Below are positions 1 to 7,688 of a DNA stretch of 64,000 bases, one piece after another. A program made the translations under genes and the position numbers. Position 1 is the first letter of the stretch, and every line of letters starts with the position of its first letter. This DNA is from a virus: the IMG/VR virus record IMGVR_UViG_3300049046_000039, positions 1-64,000 of that record; one strand, written 5' to 3'. The notes under the pieces were generated by a model, which worked only from the letters and a program-made list of their open reading frames with translations, ran no database searches and was not told the origin of the DNA.

Positions 1-1
1 C

Positions 2-205
2 AAGATCGACTGGGCGAAGCCCCAGACGGTCGGGTCGGTGATCGACGCTGGCATCGTTCGTATGGACGATATCCGCAACGACCACGACAAGGGCTACATC
101 GTCGTCGGCGCCGAGAACATCAAGGCGCACGAAAAGGCGGCCGCCGAGGCTCACGCCAAGGCTGTCGAAGACGCCAAGAAGCTCCTGGCTTCGGTCGGCA
201 AGTAA
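2..205 (+). CDS. 3' end of an unidentified protein (5' truncated by window edge)
   Basis: Open from the window edge to TAA at 203-205, giving the last 67 residues. The tail is an Ala/Lys/Glu-rich helix (residues 43-67) typical of a C-terminal coiled helix. Codon usage is GC-rich. A strong terminator follows directly. I do not recognise the family. Confidence 0.7.
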   Translation, partial: KIDWAKPQTVGSVIDAGIVRMDDIRNDHDKGYIVVGAENIKAHEKAAAEAHAKAVEDAKKLLASVGK

Positions 206-211
206 TCCATC

Positions 212-243
212 GGGCCCGGGACTAACAACCCCGGGCCCTTTCC
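212..243 (+). terminator. Rho-independent terminator
   Basis: GGGCCCGGG pairs with CCCGGGCCC around a short loop and is followed by TTT. It lies 6 nt after the preceding stop codon. Confidence 0.8.
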
Positions 244-314
244 TGTGCCTCGAGTCTGAGACGACTGGTGACGAAAAGTCGCCACTCTCGAGGTCGATAA
301 ATCGGAGGTAAATC

Positions 315-524
315 ATGGACGATATCGACAAAGAAATATTCGAGTCGCTGAAGTCGCAGTTCGAGACTCTTCTCGGAATGTGCGTCTCGAACTACCGCGA
401 TCAGAACTTCGAGCGCGGTCACCGTCAGTACTCAGCGCTGATCAAGACCTTCAACGACGGTGTAGACTCTCGGATGAAGCTGCTGGAGCGCATCAAAGAG
501 CTGGAATTGCAGCTCGCCGAATAA
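315..524 (+). CDS. Small coiled-coil protein, unknown function
   Basis: 69 residues, ATG preceded by GGAGG at good spacing. The sequence is almost wholly charged helix (Glu/Lys/Leu heptad-like pattern, residues 40-69), suggesting a small coiled coil. A single-gene unit bounded by terminators on both sides. No family recognised. Confidence 0.75.
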   Translation: MDDIDKEIFESLKSQFETLLGMCVSNYRDQNFERGHRQYSALIKTFNDGVDSRMKLLERIKELELQLAE

Positions 525-564
525 ATCGCTAAGTAATTCGACCAATAAATCGATTGAATAATAC

Positions 565-600
565 GAGGGTGCGCTGCATGAGCAGCGGCCCTCTTTTTTT
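565..600 (+). terminator. Rho-independent terminator
   Basis: GAGGG-GC-GCTGC pairs with GCAGC-GG-CCCTC and is followed by seven T residues. It ends the preceding small gene. Confidence 0.85.
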
Positions 601-984
601 GCGCCGGATTCGCGAGCGCTCGCACACGAACGAACAGCGGGACGACGACTGGGTTGAGTCTCATAGGGCGTCTGAGAGCGCTGATGAGTTCTGACGAGCG
701 TCTGAGCGTACTGTCGTGCGTGACTACGCGGTGACGAGTGTTAGCACGACAGGGATTTATTTATCCATGCTCGTCGGCATTGCGCGCGCGATCGTATAAA
801 CGCTGGCTGTCAGTATTCTGTTATAGCTGATCACTTCTGTCTATTAGACGAGCTACTACAGCAAGACGTGTATCATTTATACGCGAGTAGTCTATACTCT
901 GTTATCGTGTATAGTCTATACTCTGCTGTAGATGATGATCGCTGTCTACGATTCTGATGATATTCTTCTGTTCTCAGACGAGAG
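601..984. other. Non-coding convergence zone with direct repeats
   Basis: About 385 bases without a credible gene on either strand, between a + strand gene and the end of a long - strand operon series. It contains a 14-bp direct repeat, TAGTCTATACTCTG, at 888-901 and 912-925, and several near repeats of GAGCGTCTGAG at 660-710. No tRNA, terminator or promoter stands out. It may be a boundary or replication-related region, but nothing in it proves that. Confidence 0.5.
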
Positions 985-1407
985 TTAGTAGTCGCTGTAC
1001 GGCGTGCTACTGTCGATGAGGATGTCTTGTAGCTCTCTACTCGTGAAGACGTGCTTCGAGTAGATGACGATGTGCCACTCGAGAGACTCGCAGGAGCTGT
1101 AGTCGAAGAACTTCCGCTCGACGAGATTAAGCGACACGACTCGAACTTCGTGACCAGACTGATCGAGCTGGTTCAGCACGTCTTCGATGCTTCGAGCGCG
1201 ATCGGACGAGCCGTATTCGCGGTGTCTTATCGTCTGATAGACTCCGTTCGTGTCTAGCATCGCGTCTTCGAGGCTGGCCATCAGCTCGAGAGCTTCGGGA
1301 TCGTCGCCCTCTTCGGCGCCCCAGTTCTCCTGCAACTCGAGCAGCAGTCTCTCGAGCACGCTCTTGGACTTCTCGACTAGAGACTTACTTACGACTAGTG
1401 TCGACAC
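985..1407 (-). CDS. Unknown small acidic phage protein
   Basis: 140 residues, GTG start with GAGGAG upstream; the start lies inside the end of the preceding zinc-protein gene (1385-1555), as in a tightly coupled operon. The N-terminal half is helical, the C-terminal half looks beta-rich. Last gene of the operon. No family recognised. Confidence 0.7.
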   Translation of the reverse strand: MSTLVVSKSLVEKSKSVLERLLLELQENWGAEEGDDPEALELMASLEDAMLDTNGVYQTIRHREYGSSDRARSIEDVLNQLDQSGHEVRVVSLNLVERKFFDYSSCESLEWHIVIYSKHVFTSRELQDILIDSSTPYSDY

Positions 1408-1555
1408 GACTGCTTCTCCTCGCTTTAATGAAGTGGGACGGTCCGTGCTGAGCTATGACGCCAGTACTCCCGCAGCCCTGACACGGCCAGTAAGTCAGTC
1501 CCAACCATCGCGTGGTGACGTGACTTCCCGAACCGCGGCAGAGCGGACATATCAC
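1385..1555 (-). CDS. Small zinc-finger protein, DnaJ-type CxxCxGxG repeats
   Basis: 56 residues. It has C-P-L-C-R-G-S-G near the N terminus and C-Q-G-C-G-S-T-G near residue 25, the two-knuckle pattern of DnaJ-like zinc centres. The GTG start overlaps the TGA of the upstream gene (GTGA), which fixes the start. Role unknown; such mini zinc proteins are common in phage accessory operons. Confidence 0.7.
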   Translation of the reverse strand: MICPLCRGSGSHVTTRWLGLTYWPCQGCGSTGVIAQHGPSHFIKARRSSRVDTSRK

Positions 1556-1770
1556 GACTCGTCGTCCACGATCTTCTCGAGCCTTTCGACGATGCTCGCC
1601 TCGCGCTGAGCGTACTCTTCGCGATACTTCCTGACCGGAGTGTCGCCGTCGAACCGCGGCTTGAAGATGAACGTGCTGTAGTGACGGTCGGCGTCGCTCG
1701 CGATCTTTTCGCGCACGATCTCGATCGCTTCTCGCAGCAGCTCGATCTCGTCTTCGTCTAGCGAGGTCAC
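1552..1770 (-). CDS. Unknown helical protein
   Basis: 72 residues, GTG start with GAGAGGAG upstream. Highly charged, mostly helical by composition. It overlaps both neighbours by a few bases, indicating translational coupling. No recognised domain. Confidence 0.65.
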   Translation of the reverse strand: MTSLDEDEIELLREAIEIVREKIASDADRHYSTFIFKPRFDGDTPVRKYREEYAQREASIVERLEKIVDDES

Positions 1771-1973
1771 TGGTCTCTCCTCTCGAGCTCGAGGCTGGCC
1801 ATGCGCAGCTTGAAGAGCACGTCCTCGAGCGGCTCGTCGATCTTCCAGCCACCGTTGTTGTGGTGACCGTTCTCTAGCCGCACGCAGTTCTCCTGCTTGT
1901 CGACGTGTACTGAGATGCCGAGATCGGGAAAGATCACCAGCTTCTCTTTCGTCTTGAGTGTAAACTCGATCAC
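1767..1973 (-). CDS. Unknown small protein
   Basis: 68 residues, GTG start. Begins with a short beta-like stretch followed by a Gly/Asn/His-rich turn (residues 35-43) and a charged helical tail. Overlaps the next gene by 4 bases. Not recognised. Confidence 0.6.
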   Translation of the reverse strand: MIEFTLKTKEKLVIFPDLGISVHVDKQENCVRLENGHHNNGGWKIDEPLEDVLFKLRMASLELERRDQ

Positions 1974-1974
1974 G

Positions 1975-2133
1975 TCACTTGCTCTCCTCGGCCCAGAGGT
2001 CGACGATGTCGCCGTCGTTGGTGCAGCCCTTCAGGTCGAAGTCTCGACTCCTCTCGCCGACCGACGTCGTTACGCTGATACGCGCGAACGGGTCGCACTT
2101 CTGTAGAGCTGCAATGAGTTCATGCACGAGCAT
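1975..2133 (-). CDS. Unknown small protein
   Basis: 52 residues, ATG with GGAGAGAACGA upstream, filling the gap between neighbouring coupled genes. One Cys near residue 13 and one near 38. The start lies within the end of the upstream gene. Not recognised. Confidence 0.6.
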   Translation of the reverse strand: MLVHELIAALQKCDPFARISVTTSVGERSRDFDLKGCTNDGDIVDLWAEESK

Positions 2134-2395
2134 TCGTTCTCTCCTTACGCTTGAGGGCGATCATCAGGTTGCGGCTCTCGCGCATGTAGAGCCGCCACTC
2201 GTTCTTGAGCTCGCGAGCGATGCGCTTCTTGCTGAAGCCCATCATGCGCATCAGCGACTCGCTCTCGTTCAGGTCGACGCGCTGGTACGACATGAACCTT
2301 CGGATGTCGGTCCTCGTAGCTCGCTCGAGCGGAATGAGCTCGTCGACGTAGCCGTCCTCGCCACCGACGTAGCGTACTCGCGTGATGTTCATCAT
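2120..2395 (-). CDS. Unknown basic protein
   Basis: 91 residues with an Arg/Lys-rich C-terminal half and no Cys. Tandem ATGs at the start follow TAGGAGAC. The basic charge could fit nucleic-acid binding, but no motif supports it. Confidence 0.6.
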   Translation of the reverse strand: MMNITRVRYVGGEDGYVDELIPLERATRTDIRRFMSYQRVDLNESESLMRMMGFSKKRIARELKNEWRLYMRESRNLMIALKRKERTNARA

Positions 2396-2405
2396 GATCT
2401 GTCTC

Positions 2406-2699
2406 CTAGATGTACATCGAGGGGTGACCCATCGGGTCGGCGTAGTAGAAGCGCTCGTGATAGATGTCGTTGGCTCGAGCGATCGTCAGACCGGTCAGGA
2501 TCAAGAACCGAGCCTGGATGTACTCGTCGTCGTAGACGCGAGCCTCCTGGACTCCATTGATCGTGAACTGACCGTAGCCGAGGCCGCCCTCGCGAAGCTG
2601 GATGACTGTGCCGTCCGTCTTGGTGAACGTGATCTCGGACCACGAGTACGGATCGTGCCTCGGGCCTTCAGTGCCGGAGCGAATCGAAATTCTTGCCAT
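2406..2699 (-). CDS. Unknown protein, first gene of an operon
   Basis: 97 residues from the ATG that follows AGGAGGTG at ideal spacing; an upstream GTG is too close to the ribosome binding site. Beta-rich N-terminal half, then a helical segment. It is the first gene behind the promoter at 2722-2750 and starts an operon running down to 985. Confidence 0.7.
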   Translation of the reverse strand: MARISIRSGTEGPRHDPYSWSEITFTKTDGTVIQLREGGLGYGQFTINGVQEARVYDDEYIQARFLILTGLTIARANDIYHERFYYADPMGHPSMYI

Positions 2700-2721
2700 A
2701 ACTAACACCTCCTATTCTGTA

Positions 2722-2750
2722 ATTCTATCACAAGGTGTGGCAGTTGTAAA
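2722..2750 (-). promoter_or_regulatory. Sigma-70-like promoter
   Basis: TTTACA, 17 bp, TAGAAT on the - strand. The surrounding block, CCTTTACA and a preceding AACATAGT, recurs upstream of other operons in this region. Confidence 0.8.
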
Positions 2751-2770
2751 GGACTATGTTATCGCTCGAT

Positions 2771-3139
2771 TCAGTCCATCATCGGGACGTGCTTCTCGAT
2801 GTAGTCCGCGATGTCCTCGAACGTATAGTCTCCGGAATCGTTCATCTGCATCAGAGTTCGAATATTGCTGTATCCGTAGATGAAGTGCTTCATCTCGAAG
2901 TTCTTGTCGAGCAGTGCCGTGCTTCGAAAGAACATGTATTTGTCAGACCTCGGAAAGTTAAACGTGTAGGTTAGCGACCCTCCGAGTATCTCGTTCGGCA
3001 CTTCGCATACTTCAGCCAGCACGCCGAGACAGCAGTGTCGCGTTTCGCCGTCAAAGTCGATCTGCTTGAGACACGTCTTGCCCTGCTTGTAGTCGCCGGA
3101 TCGAAGCGCTTCGACCCACTTCTTCTTGATCTCGCTCAT
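2771..3139 (-). CDS. Phage protein with K-W-V-E-A-L-R-S-G motif (paralogue 1)
   Basis: 122 residues. The N terminus K-W-V-E-A-L-R-S-G and a H-C-C-L-G-V-L block mark a family of small proteins common in phages of many hosts, function unknown. It is a paralogue of the next gene upstream, implying a local duplication. The C terminus has a repeated D-Y-I-E element. Confidence 0.75.
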   Translation of the reverse strand: MSEIKKKWVEALRSGDYKQGKTCLKQIDFDGETRHCCLGVLAEVCEVPNEILGGSLTYTFNFPRSDKYMFFRSTALLDKNFEMKHFIYGYSNIRTLMQMNDSGDYTFEDIADYIEKHVPMMD

Positions 3140-3516
3140 GCTGGTTCCTTCATTCTGACCTTAGACTCGATGTAGTCGGCGATCTCTTCGAAGCTCTTTC
3201 CAGCGTCGTTGAGCTCGATCAGCTTCCACGGGTCGTTCTCGCTCGAGAAGTGCTGATTTACGAAATTGTACGGAAGCGTAGCCGTGGAGCGAGAAGTAAC
3301 GCCTCTGAACACGTAGCCGTGAATGGCCACACCCTCGTCCATGTGCATCTTGATGTGTGGAATTTCTGCGACCTCGCACAGAACACCGAGACAGCAGTGA
3401 TACGTCCTGCCGTTCTCGACCTTCCTCAGCTTTCCCTGTCCCTGTTCGTACTCACCCGATCGAAGAGCCTCGACCCACTTCCTCTTGAGTGCTGACCCAC
3501 GAAACTTTTTCGGCAT
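3136..3516 (-). CDS. Phage protein with K-W-V-E-A-L-R-S-G motif (paralogue 2)
   Basis: 126 residues with the same K-W-V-E-A-L-R-S-G start, H-C-C-L-G-V-L centre and D-Y-I-E end as its downstream neighbour, overlapping it by 4 bases. Tandem duplication is the simplest explanation. Function unknown. Confidence 0.75.
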   Translation of the reverse strand: MPKKFRGSALKRKWVEALRSGEYEQGQGKLRKVENGRTYHCCLGVLCEVAEIPHIKMHMDEGVAIHGYVFRGVTSRSTATLPYNFVNQHFSSENDPWKLIELNDAGKSFEEIADYIESKVRMKEPA

Positions 3517-3525
3517 CTCTCGTCC

Positions 3526-3639
3526 CTAGAATATAAGCGTTAGTGCTTTCACTACTATAGCCACCAAGACCCACGATAGTAGTGCGGCGTTGAATATCAC
3601 GTAAATCTTCTCGTGATGAGTGAGTGGTCTATTATCCAT
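3526..3639 (-). CDS. Single-span membrane micro-protein
   Basis: 37 residues with one strongly hydrophobic segment (residues 13-37) after a polar, His-containing N terminus. The ATG overlaps the upstream stop codon. It ends in TAG, which matters because the phage encodes an amber-suppressor tRNA. Function unknown. Confidence 0.55.
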   Translation of the reverse strand: MDNRPLTHHEKIYVIFNAALLSWVLVAIVVKALTLIF

Positions 3640-3823
3640 CGAAGTAGAACTTCTCGCTCTCCTTGTCCTGTATCACAGCGAGGCCGAAGCCGCCGTCCCA
3701 GATTCGCACGTTGTCGTACTCGTAGTGCGGCTTGTCGGCCGACCACTCGTTGTGCTTGAGATGATCTTCTGCCTCGGACGTAATGTCCTCCAGCTGGCTA
3801 TAGTCTACCGTGTAGTGAGCCAA
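3632..3823 (-). CDS. Unknown small acidic protein
   Basis: 63 residues, TTG start following GATAGGAGA. Rich in Asp/Glu/Tyr. Overlaps the downstream membrane micro-gene. Not recognised. Confidence 0.6.
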   Translation of the reverse strand: MAHYTVDYSQLEDITSEAEDHLKHNEWSADKPHYEYDNVRIWDGGFGLAVIQDKESEKFYFDG

Positions 3824-3833
3824 CGCGCGTCTC

Positions 3834-4133
3834 CTATCTCAGAGGTTCTAACATGTGATTGATGCACGACTTGAAGTGCGAGAACAGCGGCTCGACGCGT
3901 CCTTCGTGCACTCGTGCAGGAACGTCCTCGTAGTACGTGTCGTAGAAGACGAGAGCGAGATTATCGTCGATAATCATGATACACGTCATGCACTTCTGGT
4001 CGCACATGTAAGACCAGCATCCGATCTCGGGATGAAACGTGAGCTCGTCGAAGATAGTCACGGTACCGAGACCAGAGTGGCTGCCTATCGACAGGTTGAC
4101 CGAGTCGATGTAGGCTTGAAGTTCTTCTCTCAT
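3834..4133 (-). CDS. Unknown protein, first gene of operon
   Basis: 99 residues from the ATG after AGGAGG. Contains C-W-S-Y-M-C-D-Q-K-C-M-T-C near the middle, four cysteines close enough to bind a metal. Directly behind the promoter at 4153-4181. Confidence 0.65.
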   Translation of the reverse strand: MREELQAYIDSVNLSIGSHSGLGTVTIFDELTFHPEIGCWSYMCDQKCMTCIMIIDDNLALVFYDTYYEDVPARVHEGRVEPLFSHFKSCINHMLEPLR

Positions 4134-4152
4134 ACACACCTCCTATTCTCTT

Positions 4153-4181
4153 ATTCTATCATAGAGAGTGGTGGTTGTAAA
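4153..4181 (-). promoter_or_regulatory. Sigma-70-like promoter
   Basis: TTTACA, 17 bp, TAGAAT on the - strand, with the same upstream AACATAGTCC block as the promoter at 2722. Confidence 0.8.
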
Positions 4182-4196
4182 GGACTATGTTATAGC

Positions 4197-4376
4197 CTAG
4201 ATCGTAGTCGCCTGAATTACGGGCTTACCGTCCTTCTCGACCAGATAGCCGTGGACCATGTGACGGCTGCCGCGCGAAGGCTGGAAGTGAGCTACTGCTT
4301 TCTCCTTCGCTTCGAGCATCGAGTCCGCGCGGATTTCAGTCTTTCGACCACTGTAGAAGAACACGTAACCGTTCAC
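4197..4376 (-). CDS. Unknown small protein
   Basis: 59 residues; the GTG start overlaps the TGA of the upstream gene (GTGA), which identifies it. Beta-rich with a central helix. Last gene before the promoter at 4153. Confidence 0.6.
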   Translation of the reverse strand: MNGYVFFYSGRKTEIRADSMLEAKEKAVAHFQPSRGSRHMVHGYLVEKDGKPVIQATTI

Positions 4377-4588
4377 TGCTGATGCTCCTTCATTCGCAAG
4401 CCGACGTACTCGCCGTCCTCGAGCTGACCGTTGAGATAGTGCGATCCTTCGTCGCACTCGACGTAGAGGTATCCTTCGTGGTCGACGTGGACTGTCTTCT
4501 CCTCGCCTTCCTTCATGCACGTAAAGCCGCCGTCTGTGACTACGACGATGCCGGCTTTCGCTTCCTCGATGGTGAGATAGTCGCTCAT
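4373..4588 (-). CDS. Unknown small acidic protein
   Basis: 71 residues, start overlapping the stop of the preceding gene. Rich in Gly, Glu and Val, predicted beta. No family recognised. Confidence 0.6.
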   Translation of the reverse strand: MSDYLTIEEAKAGIVVVTDGGFTCMKEGEEKTVHVDHEGYLYVECDEGSHYLNGQLEDGEYVGLRMKEHQQ

Positions 4589-4812
4589 TACAGCTCCTCG
4601 ACTACGGTCAGACTTACTCGAGCGATGCGCACACCGTATCGACTAGCGATAGCTTCGTACACGACGTCGACAGAGTCGACCATCTGATGGTCTACGGTGA
4701 TGCCACCCTGCTCGAGATACTTGTTCTTGGCGTCTCGAATGTTAGTCGAGAGTGTCTCGGCCATTATGTATCCGTCTCTAGAGACTGCGGCGTAATACTT
4801 CTGCTCCCCCAC
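4588..4812 (-). CDS. Unknown small protein
   Basis: 74 residues from a GTG lying one base after the upstream TGA. A longer reading upstream would run through the neighbouring gene and is rejected. Not recognised. Confidence 0.6.
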   Translation of the reverse strand: MGEQKYYAAVSRDGYIMAETLSTNIRDAKNKYLEQGGITVDHQMVDSVDVVYEAIASRYGVRIARVSLTVVEEL

Positions 4813-4813
4813 G

Positions 4814-5038
4814 TCACGCTCCCCAGTAGTTGTAGTCGCCTTCGTACTCGGCGTTGGCTCGCTCGTAGATGAGTCGCTCACGCTCGCGAGTCTGCTCCTC
4901 GTCTTCGAGCTGGTCGACGCGAGACTCGGGATACATCTCCTCGAGCTCTTCGTAAGCCTTGTCGCGAGTCTCGGCTTCGAGCGACACGCCGAACTCGCAG
5001 CCAGTCTCGTCGATCATTACAGCGTGATACTTGGTCAA
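4814..5038 (-). CDS. Unknown small acidic protein
   Basis: 74 residues, TTG start overlapping the upstream TGA. Central highly charged helix rich in Glu and Arg, then a Tyr-rich tail. Not recognised. Confidence 0.6.
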   Translation of the reverse strand: MTKYHAVMIDETGCEFGVSLEAETRDKAYEELEEMYPESRVDQLEDEEQTRERERLIYERANAEYEGDYNYWGA

Positions 5039-5277
5039 GACACGTACTCCTCTTCTCGAATGTCACGCACTATCGTCGCGATCTTGACGTTCTCGTACTT
5101 CTTGCCGTCCGAAGCGAAAATCTTCCACGTGGCGAGAAGCTCTGAGATTGACGAAAAGTATCCGTAGTACTCCTCGCTACAGCTGTTAGGCTCATCGTAC
5201 AAGACGACGTACCACTTCATGGGTTCGGGCTTCTTAGCGAAGACGGGACCTAGAAACCACTCGATCAAAGCTTTCAT
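5035..5277 (-). CDS. Unknown small protein
   Basis: 80 residues from the ATG that overlaps the upstream TGA (ATGA). Starts with a hydrophobic stretch (residues 3-13, containing A-L-I-E-W-F-L) that could be a membrane anchor or amphipathic helix. Not recognised. Confidence 0.6.
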   Translation of the reverse strand: MKALIEWFLGPVFAKKPEPMKWYVVLYDEPNSCSEEYYGYFSSISELLATWKIFASDGKKYENVKIATIVRDIREEEYVS

Positions 5278-5492
5278 GACTTCCACTCCTCGCTAAACAA
5301 AAGCGTCCCGTCATCGAATCGAATGCCAAGCTGGACTTCTGATTCGCGCATCACGACTCGCTGTCCTATGCGGTTCTTTACGACGACGTGTCTGACTAGC
5401 TCAGAGTCGTCGATGTCAGAGAACGTGCAGAGAACGGGTGAGACGATGTTCTCACCTAGACCGTTCACCCACTTCGCTACGACTCTGGCCAT
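5274..5492 (-). CDS. Unknown small protein
   Basis: 72 residues from the ATG overlapping the upstream TGA (TGATG). Composition suggests a small beta-barrel. Not recognised. Confidence 0.6.
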   Translation of the reverse strand: MARVVAKWVNGLGENIVSPVLCTFSDIDDSELVRHVVVKNRIGQRVVMRESEVQLGIRFDDGTLLFSEEWKS

Positions 5493-5662
5493 CAGGCTTT
5501 CTCGCACTTCTTGATCGTGACTTCGAAAAGCTCCTGGCCGATCCAGAGGACGAACTTGTCGGGCTCGGTGCTACCGTTGGTAAGCATTACCTCGGTGTCG
5601 TGGCTGAGGTTCTCGCCAGTGAGGAAGTTGCGAAGTTGTTCGATAAGCTGCTTGACAGACAC
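5492..5662 (-). CDS. Unknown small protein
   Basis: 56 residues, GTG start with ACAGGAGA upstream. The stop TGA overlaps the start of the next gene. Not recognised. Confidence 0.6.
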   Translation of the reverse strand: MSVKQLIEQLRNFLTGENLSHDTEVMLTNGSTEPDKFVLWIGQELFEVTIKKCEKA

Positions 5663-5676
5663 GACTTTCTCCTGTG

Positions 5677-5907
5677 TTATACGTCTCTCTTGATGGAGAG
5701 AGACAGACCGCGCTCGAAGTTAGTGATAGAGACTTTCTTTCCCTGCTTAACGTCGTTCTTCTGACTTTCGGTCAGATCGAAGTCGCTTTCAGAGATAGAG
5801 TAGACGTAGTTCCACTGCGCGTACCAGAGTATAGCGTTAGCAAACGGCGCCTTCTTCCATTGAATAGAGCGCTTGCGAACTAGGTCGTACACTTCAACGT
5901 GGAACAT
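5677..5907 (-). CDS. Unknown protein, first gene of operon
   Basis: 76 residues, ATG after AGAGGG. Aromatic-rich (W, Y, F) in the first half. First gene after the promoter at 5932-5960. Not recognised. Confidence 0.65.
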   Translation of the reverse strand: MFHVEVYDLVRKRSIQWKKAPFANAILWYAQWNYVYSISESDFDLTESQKNDVKQGKKVSITNFERGLSLSIKRDV

Positions 5908-5931
5908 TTTTGGTACCCTCTTTACTCTATA

Positions 5932-5960
5932 ATCTTATAACATTTTTTATCACATGTAAA
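5932..5960 (-). promoter_or_regulatory. Sigma-70-like promoter
   Basis: TTTACA, 17 bp, TAAGAT on the - strand. Confidence 0.75.
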
Positions 5961-5979
5961 TATTCATTTTACACGGTCG

Positions 5980-6021
5980 AAAAAAAAGTGCCCTCTCAGT
6001 TCGTGGCCGAGAGGGCACTTT
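5980..6021 (-). terminator. Rho-independent terminator
   Basis: On the - strand AAGTGCCCTCTC pairs with GAGAGGGCACTT and is followed by eight T residues. It ends the operon 7209-6050 just upstream of the next promoter. Confidence 0.85.
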
Positions 6022-6049
6022 CGTATCTTGTCGAGTGCATTACGCCGTA

Positions 6050-6301
6050 CTACACGGGTTCGAGAGAGCACTCCAGACACTCGGCGAGAGTGAGGCAGTC
6101 AGGCTGAAGCCACTCGCCTTCGCCTGTCAGGACAAAAGCGCTGTGGACCTTCATTCCGTACTTTTCCTCGAGATCGTAGACGATCGATATCAGATCGTCA
6201 TCATCACGAACGTCAATCGGAACGCTGCTAGCGTTTGGTTCGTGGTCGTAGACTTTCACGACGTAGTGCGTCTTGGTGCCGTTCTCTGCCAGAATGTACA
6301 T
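6050..6301 (-). CDS. Unknown acidic protein
   Basis: 83 residues with an Asp-rich loop (D-D-D-D near residue 34) and two Cys near the C terminus. Last gene of its operon. Not recognised. Confidence 0.6.
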   Translation of the reverse strand: MYILAENGTKTHYVVKVYDHEPNASSVPIDVRDDDDLISIVYDLEEKYGMKVHSAFVLTGEGEWLQPDCLTLAECLECSLEPV

Positions 6302-6305
6302 GAGT

Positions 6306-6608
6306 CTACTCCTTGTGTTCGAGGGCCTTGAGGATGGTGGTGTTGTGCTTGAAGTAGTCGCGAAGAGACGCGTCGTCCATGTCGCATATCACGGACTCGT
6401 AGTGCGCTGCCTCTTCGCAGAACCAGGCTTCGGTGCGCTCGTCTTCGATACATCCACTTGCGAGATTGACCACGTCAAACTCTGCGCTACCGGTGCAGGT
6501 CGAGTCTATCGTGGTCGCACTATCTTTGAGAACGTGCTCGAAGCCGAGGTTGATGATCGCGGCGATCGCAGACACTCTACCGATGAGCTTCTGGCGGTCA
6601 CTCGTCAT
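6306..6608 (-). CDS. Unknown protein
   Basis: 100 residues, four cysteines spread through the sequence. The start lies within the end of the upstream gene. Not recognised. Confidence 0.6.
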   Translation of the reverse strand: MTSDRQKLIGRVSAIAAIINLGFEHVLKDSATTIDSTCTGSAEFDVVNLASGCIEDERTEAWFCEEAAHYESVICDMDDASLRDYFKHNTTILKALEHKE

Positions 6609-6828
6609 TCATACCACCTTCGATCAAGAGCCAGCGGTCGTCTTCCTGTCTCTCGTACTTCTGCCCGAAGCCTACGCCCAGTCGACACCTGTAGGCTTCG
6701 AACGCTTCCTGGCCGATGTTACCCCACTGACCCGTGGGAAGCCGAGCGTCGTACATAACGTCGCCGAGCGGCTTGTTCGTGATCTGGCAGTGCGTGATCT
6801 TGCCGTTCCAGTACACGGGCTTACTCAT
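6598..6828 (-). CDS. Conserved phage protein of the G-Q-K-Y type
   Basis: 76 residues. The pattern C-x2-(T/C)-N-K-P-L-G, then F-Y/M-Y-D, G-x-W-G-N, and G-V-G-F-G-Q-K-Y is one I know from many small phage proteins of unknown function. Overlaps both neighbours (ATGA-type coupling). Confidence 0.65.
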   Translation of the reverse strand: MSKPVYWNGKITHCQITNKPLGDVMYDARLPTGQWGNIGQEAFEAYRCRLGVGFGQKYERQEDDRWLLIEGGMNDE

Positions 6829-6992
6829 TGAAGCATCTCCGTAATGCTGATGGGTTGCGGGTTCACGTCCATGATGACGATGTCCGTCGCGTCAGGAAAC
6901 ATCTCGCGCAAGTCGACGAGAGTGCTGTCAAGCGAGATCAGATGCTCGGTCGGCGTGCTGCCACTTCCATACGATACGTGGATTAGGATCAT
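6825..6992 (-). CDS. Unknown small protein
   Basis: 55 residues, ATG with AAGGAG upstream; its TGA overlaps the next ATG. Hydrophobic beta-strands alternate with polar loops. Not recognised. Confidence 0.6.
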   Translation of the reverse strand: MILIHVSYGSGSTPTEHLISLDSTLVDLREMFPDATDIVIMDVNPQPISITEMLQ

Positions 6993-7209
6993 ATGCGTGC
7001 TCCTTGTTCGAAAATTCCGGATCGATGACTGACGTGGCTGCGTTGAATCGAGACAGACGCTGCTTCTTCGTCGCGATGACGTATGCAGCGTGGCCGATGT
7101 TCTCGTAGTGAGTCCACGGTGCTTTGCCCTTGGCAGTGACGCCCTTCTTGATCTCCAGCATGTCGCATAGCTCGTTAGCCGGAGTCAGCGTGATCGGTTC
7201 GAATCCCAT
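6928..7209 (-). CDS. Unknown protein
   Basis: 93 residues from the ATG after AGGGGG. It overlaps the downstream gene by 65 bases, unusually long for this region, so either its C terminus or the neighbour's start could be mis-set. Not recognised. Confidence 0.5.
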   Translation of the reverse strand: MGFEPITLTPANELCDMLEIKKGVTAKGKAPWTHYENIGHAAYVIATKKQRLSRFNAATSVIDPEFSNKEHAYDPNPRIVWKWQHADRASDLA

Positions 7210-7222
7210 GTTATGCCCCCTG

Positions 7223-7612
7223 TTAGTAGTATACAACGTGAGGATGACCATCCTCGAACGCTTCGGCCGCAAGATCGCGAGTGTGAGACTGCGGCGTGAT
7301 CTTGTCCGGCGACACGAAGTAGCTATGGTCAGGCCCTTCAAGCGAATCATGATAGTCGCTCCTCCACTTCTTGAAAGCCGCGACGCTGCTGAAGCCATCC
7401 ATCACTCGCTCGGAGTAATACTTGGTGCAGTCGCAGTCCATGCCGGATCGAACGAAGCCGATCTTGCCGTCGCGCTGATTGTCGTTGAGAATGGCTCGAA
7501 GCCTGGCGTTTTCGTCGCATACCGCAGCCCGATAGTTACGGGGACCGCGCTCTTCGATAAGATCGCGCATGCCACGCCGGAAAGCCCGCTTCACTTTGTT
7601 GGTAAAGATCAT
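7223..7612 (-). CDS. Unknown protein, first gene of operon
   Basis: 129 residues from the ATG after GGAGGTATGGA. Basic N terminus, C-D-C-T motif near the centre. Behind the promoter at 7638-7666. Not recognised. Confidence 0.65.
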   Translation of the reverse strand: MIFTNKVKRAFRRGMRDLIEERGPRNYRAAVCDENARLRAILNDNQRDGKIGFVRSGMDCDCTKYYSERVMDGFSSVAAFKKWRSDYHDSLEGPDHSYFVSPDKITPQSHTRDLAAEAFEDGHPHVVYY

Positions 7613-7637
7613 TCCATACCTCCTCATCTGATAGCTA

Positions 7638-7666
7638 ATTCTATAACAACCAGTATCAAATGTAAA
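7638..7666 (-). promoter_or_regulatory. Sigma-70-like promoter
   Basis: TTTACA, 17 bp, TAGAAT on the - strand, inside the recurring AACAAAGTCC block. Confidence 0.8.
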
Positions 7667-7688
7667 GGACTTTGTTATCGTAATGATC

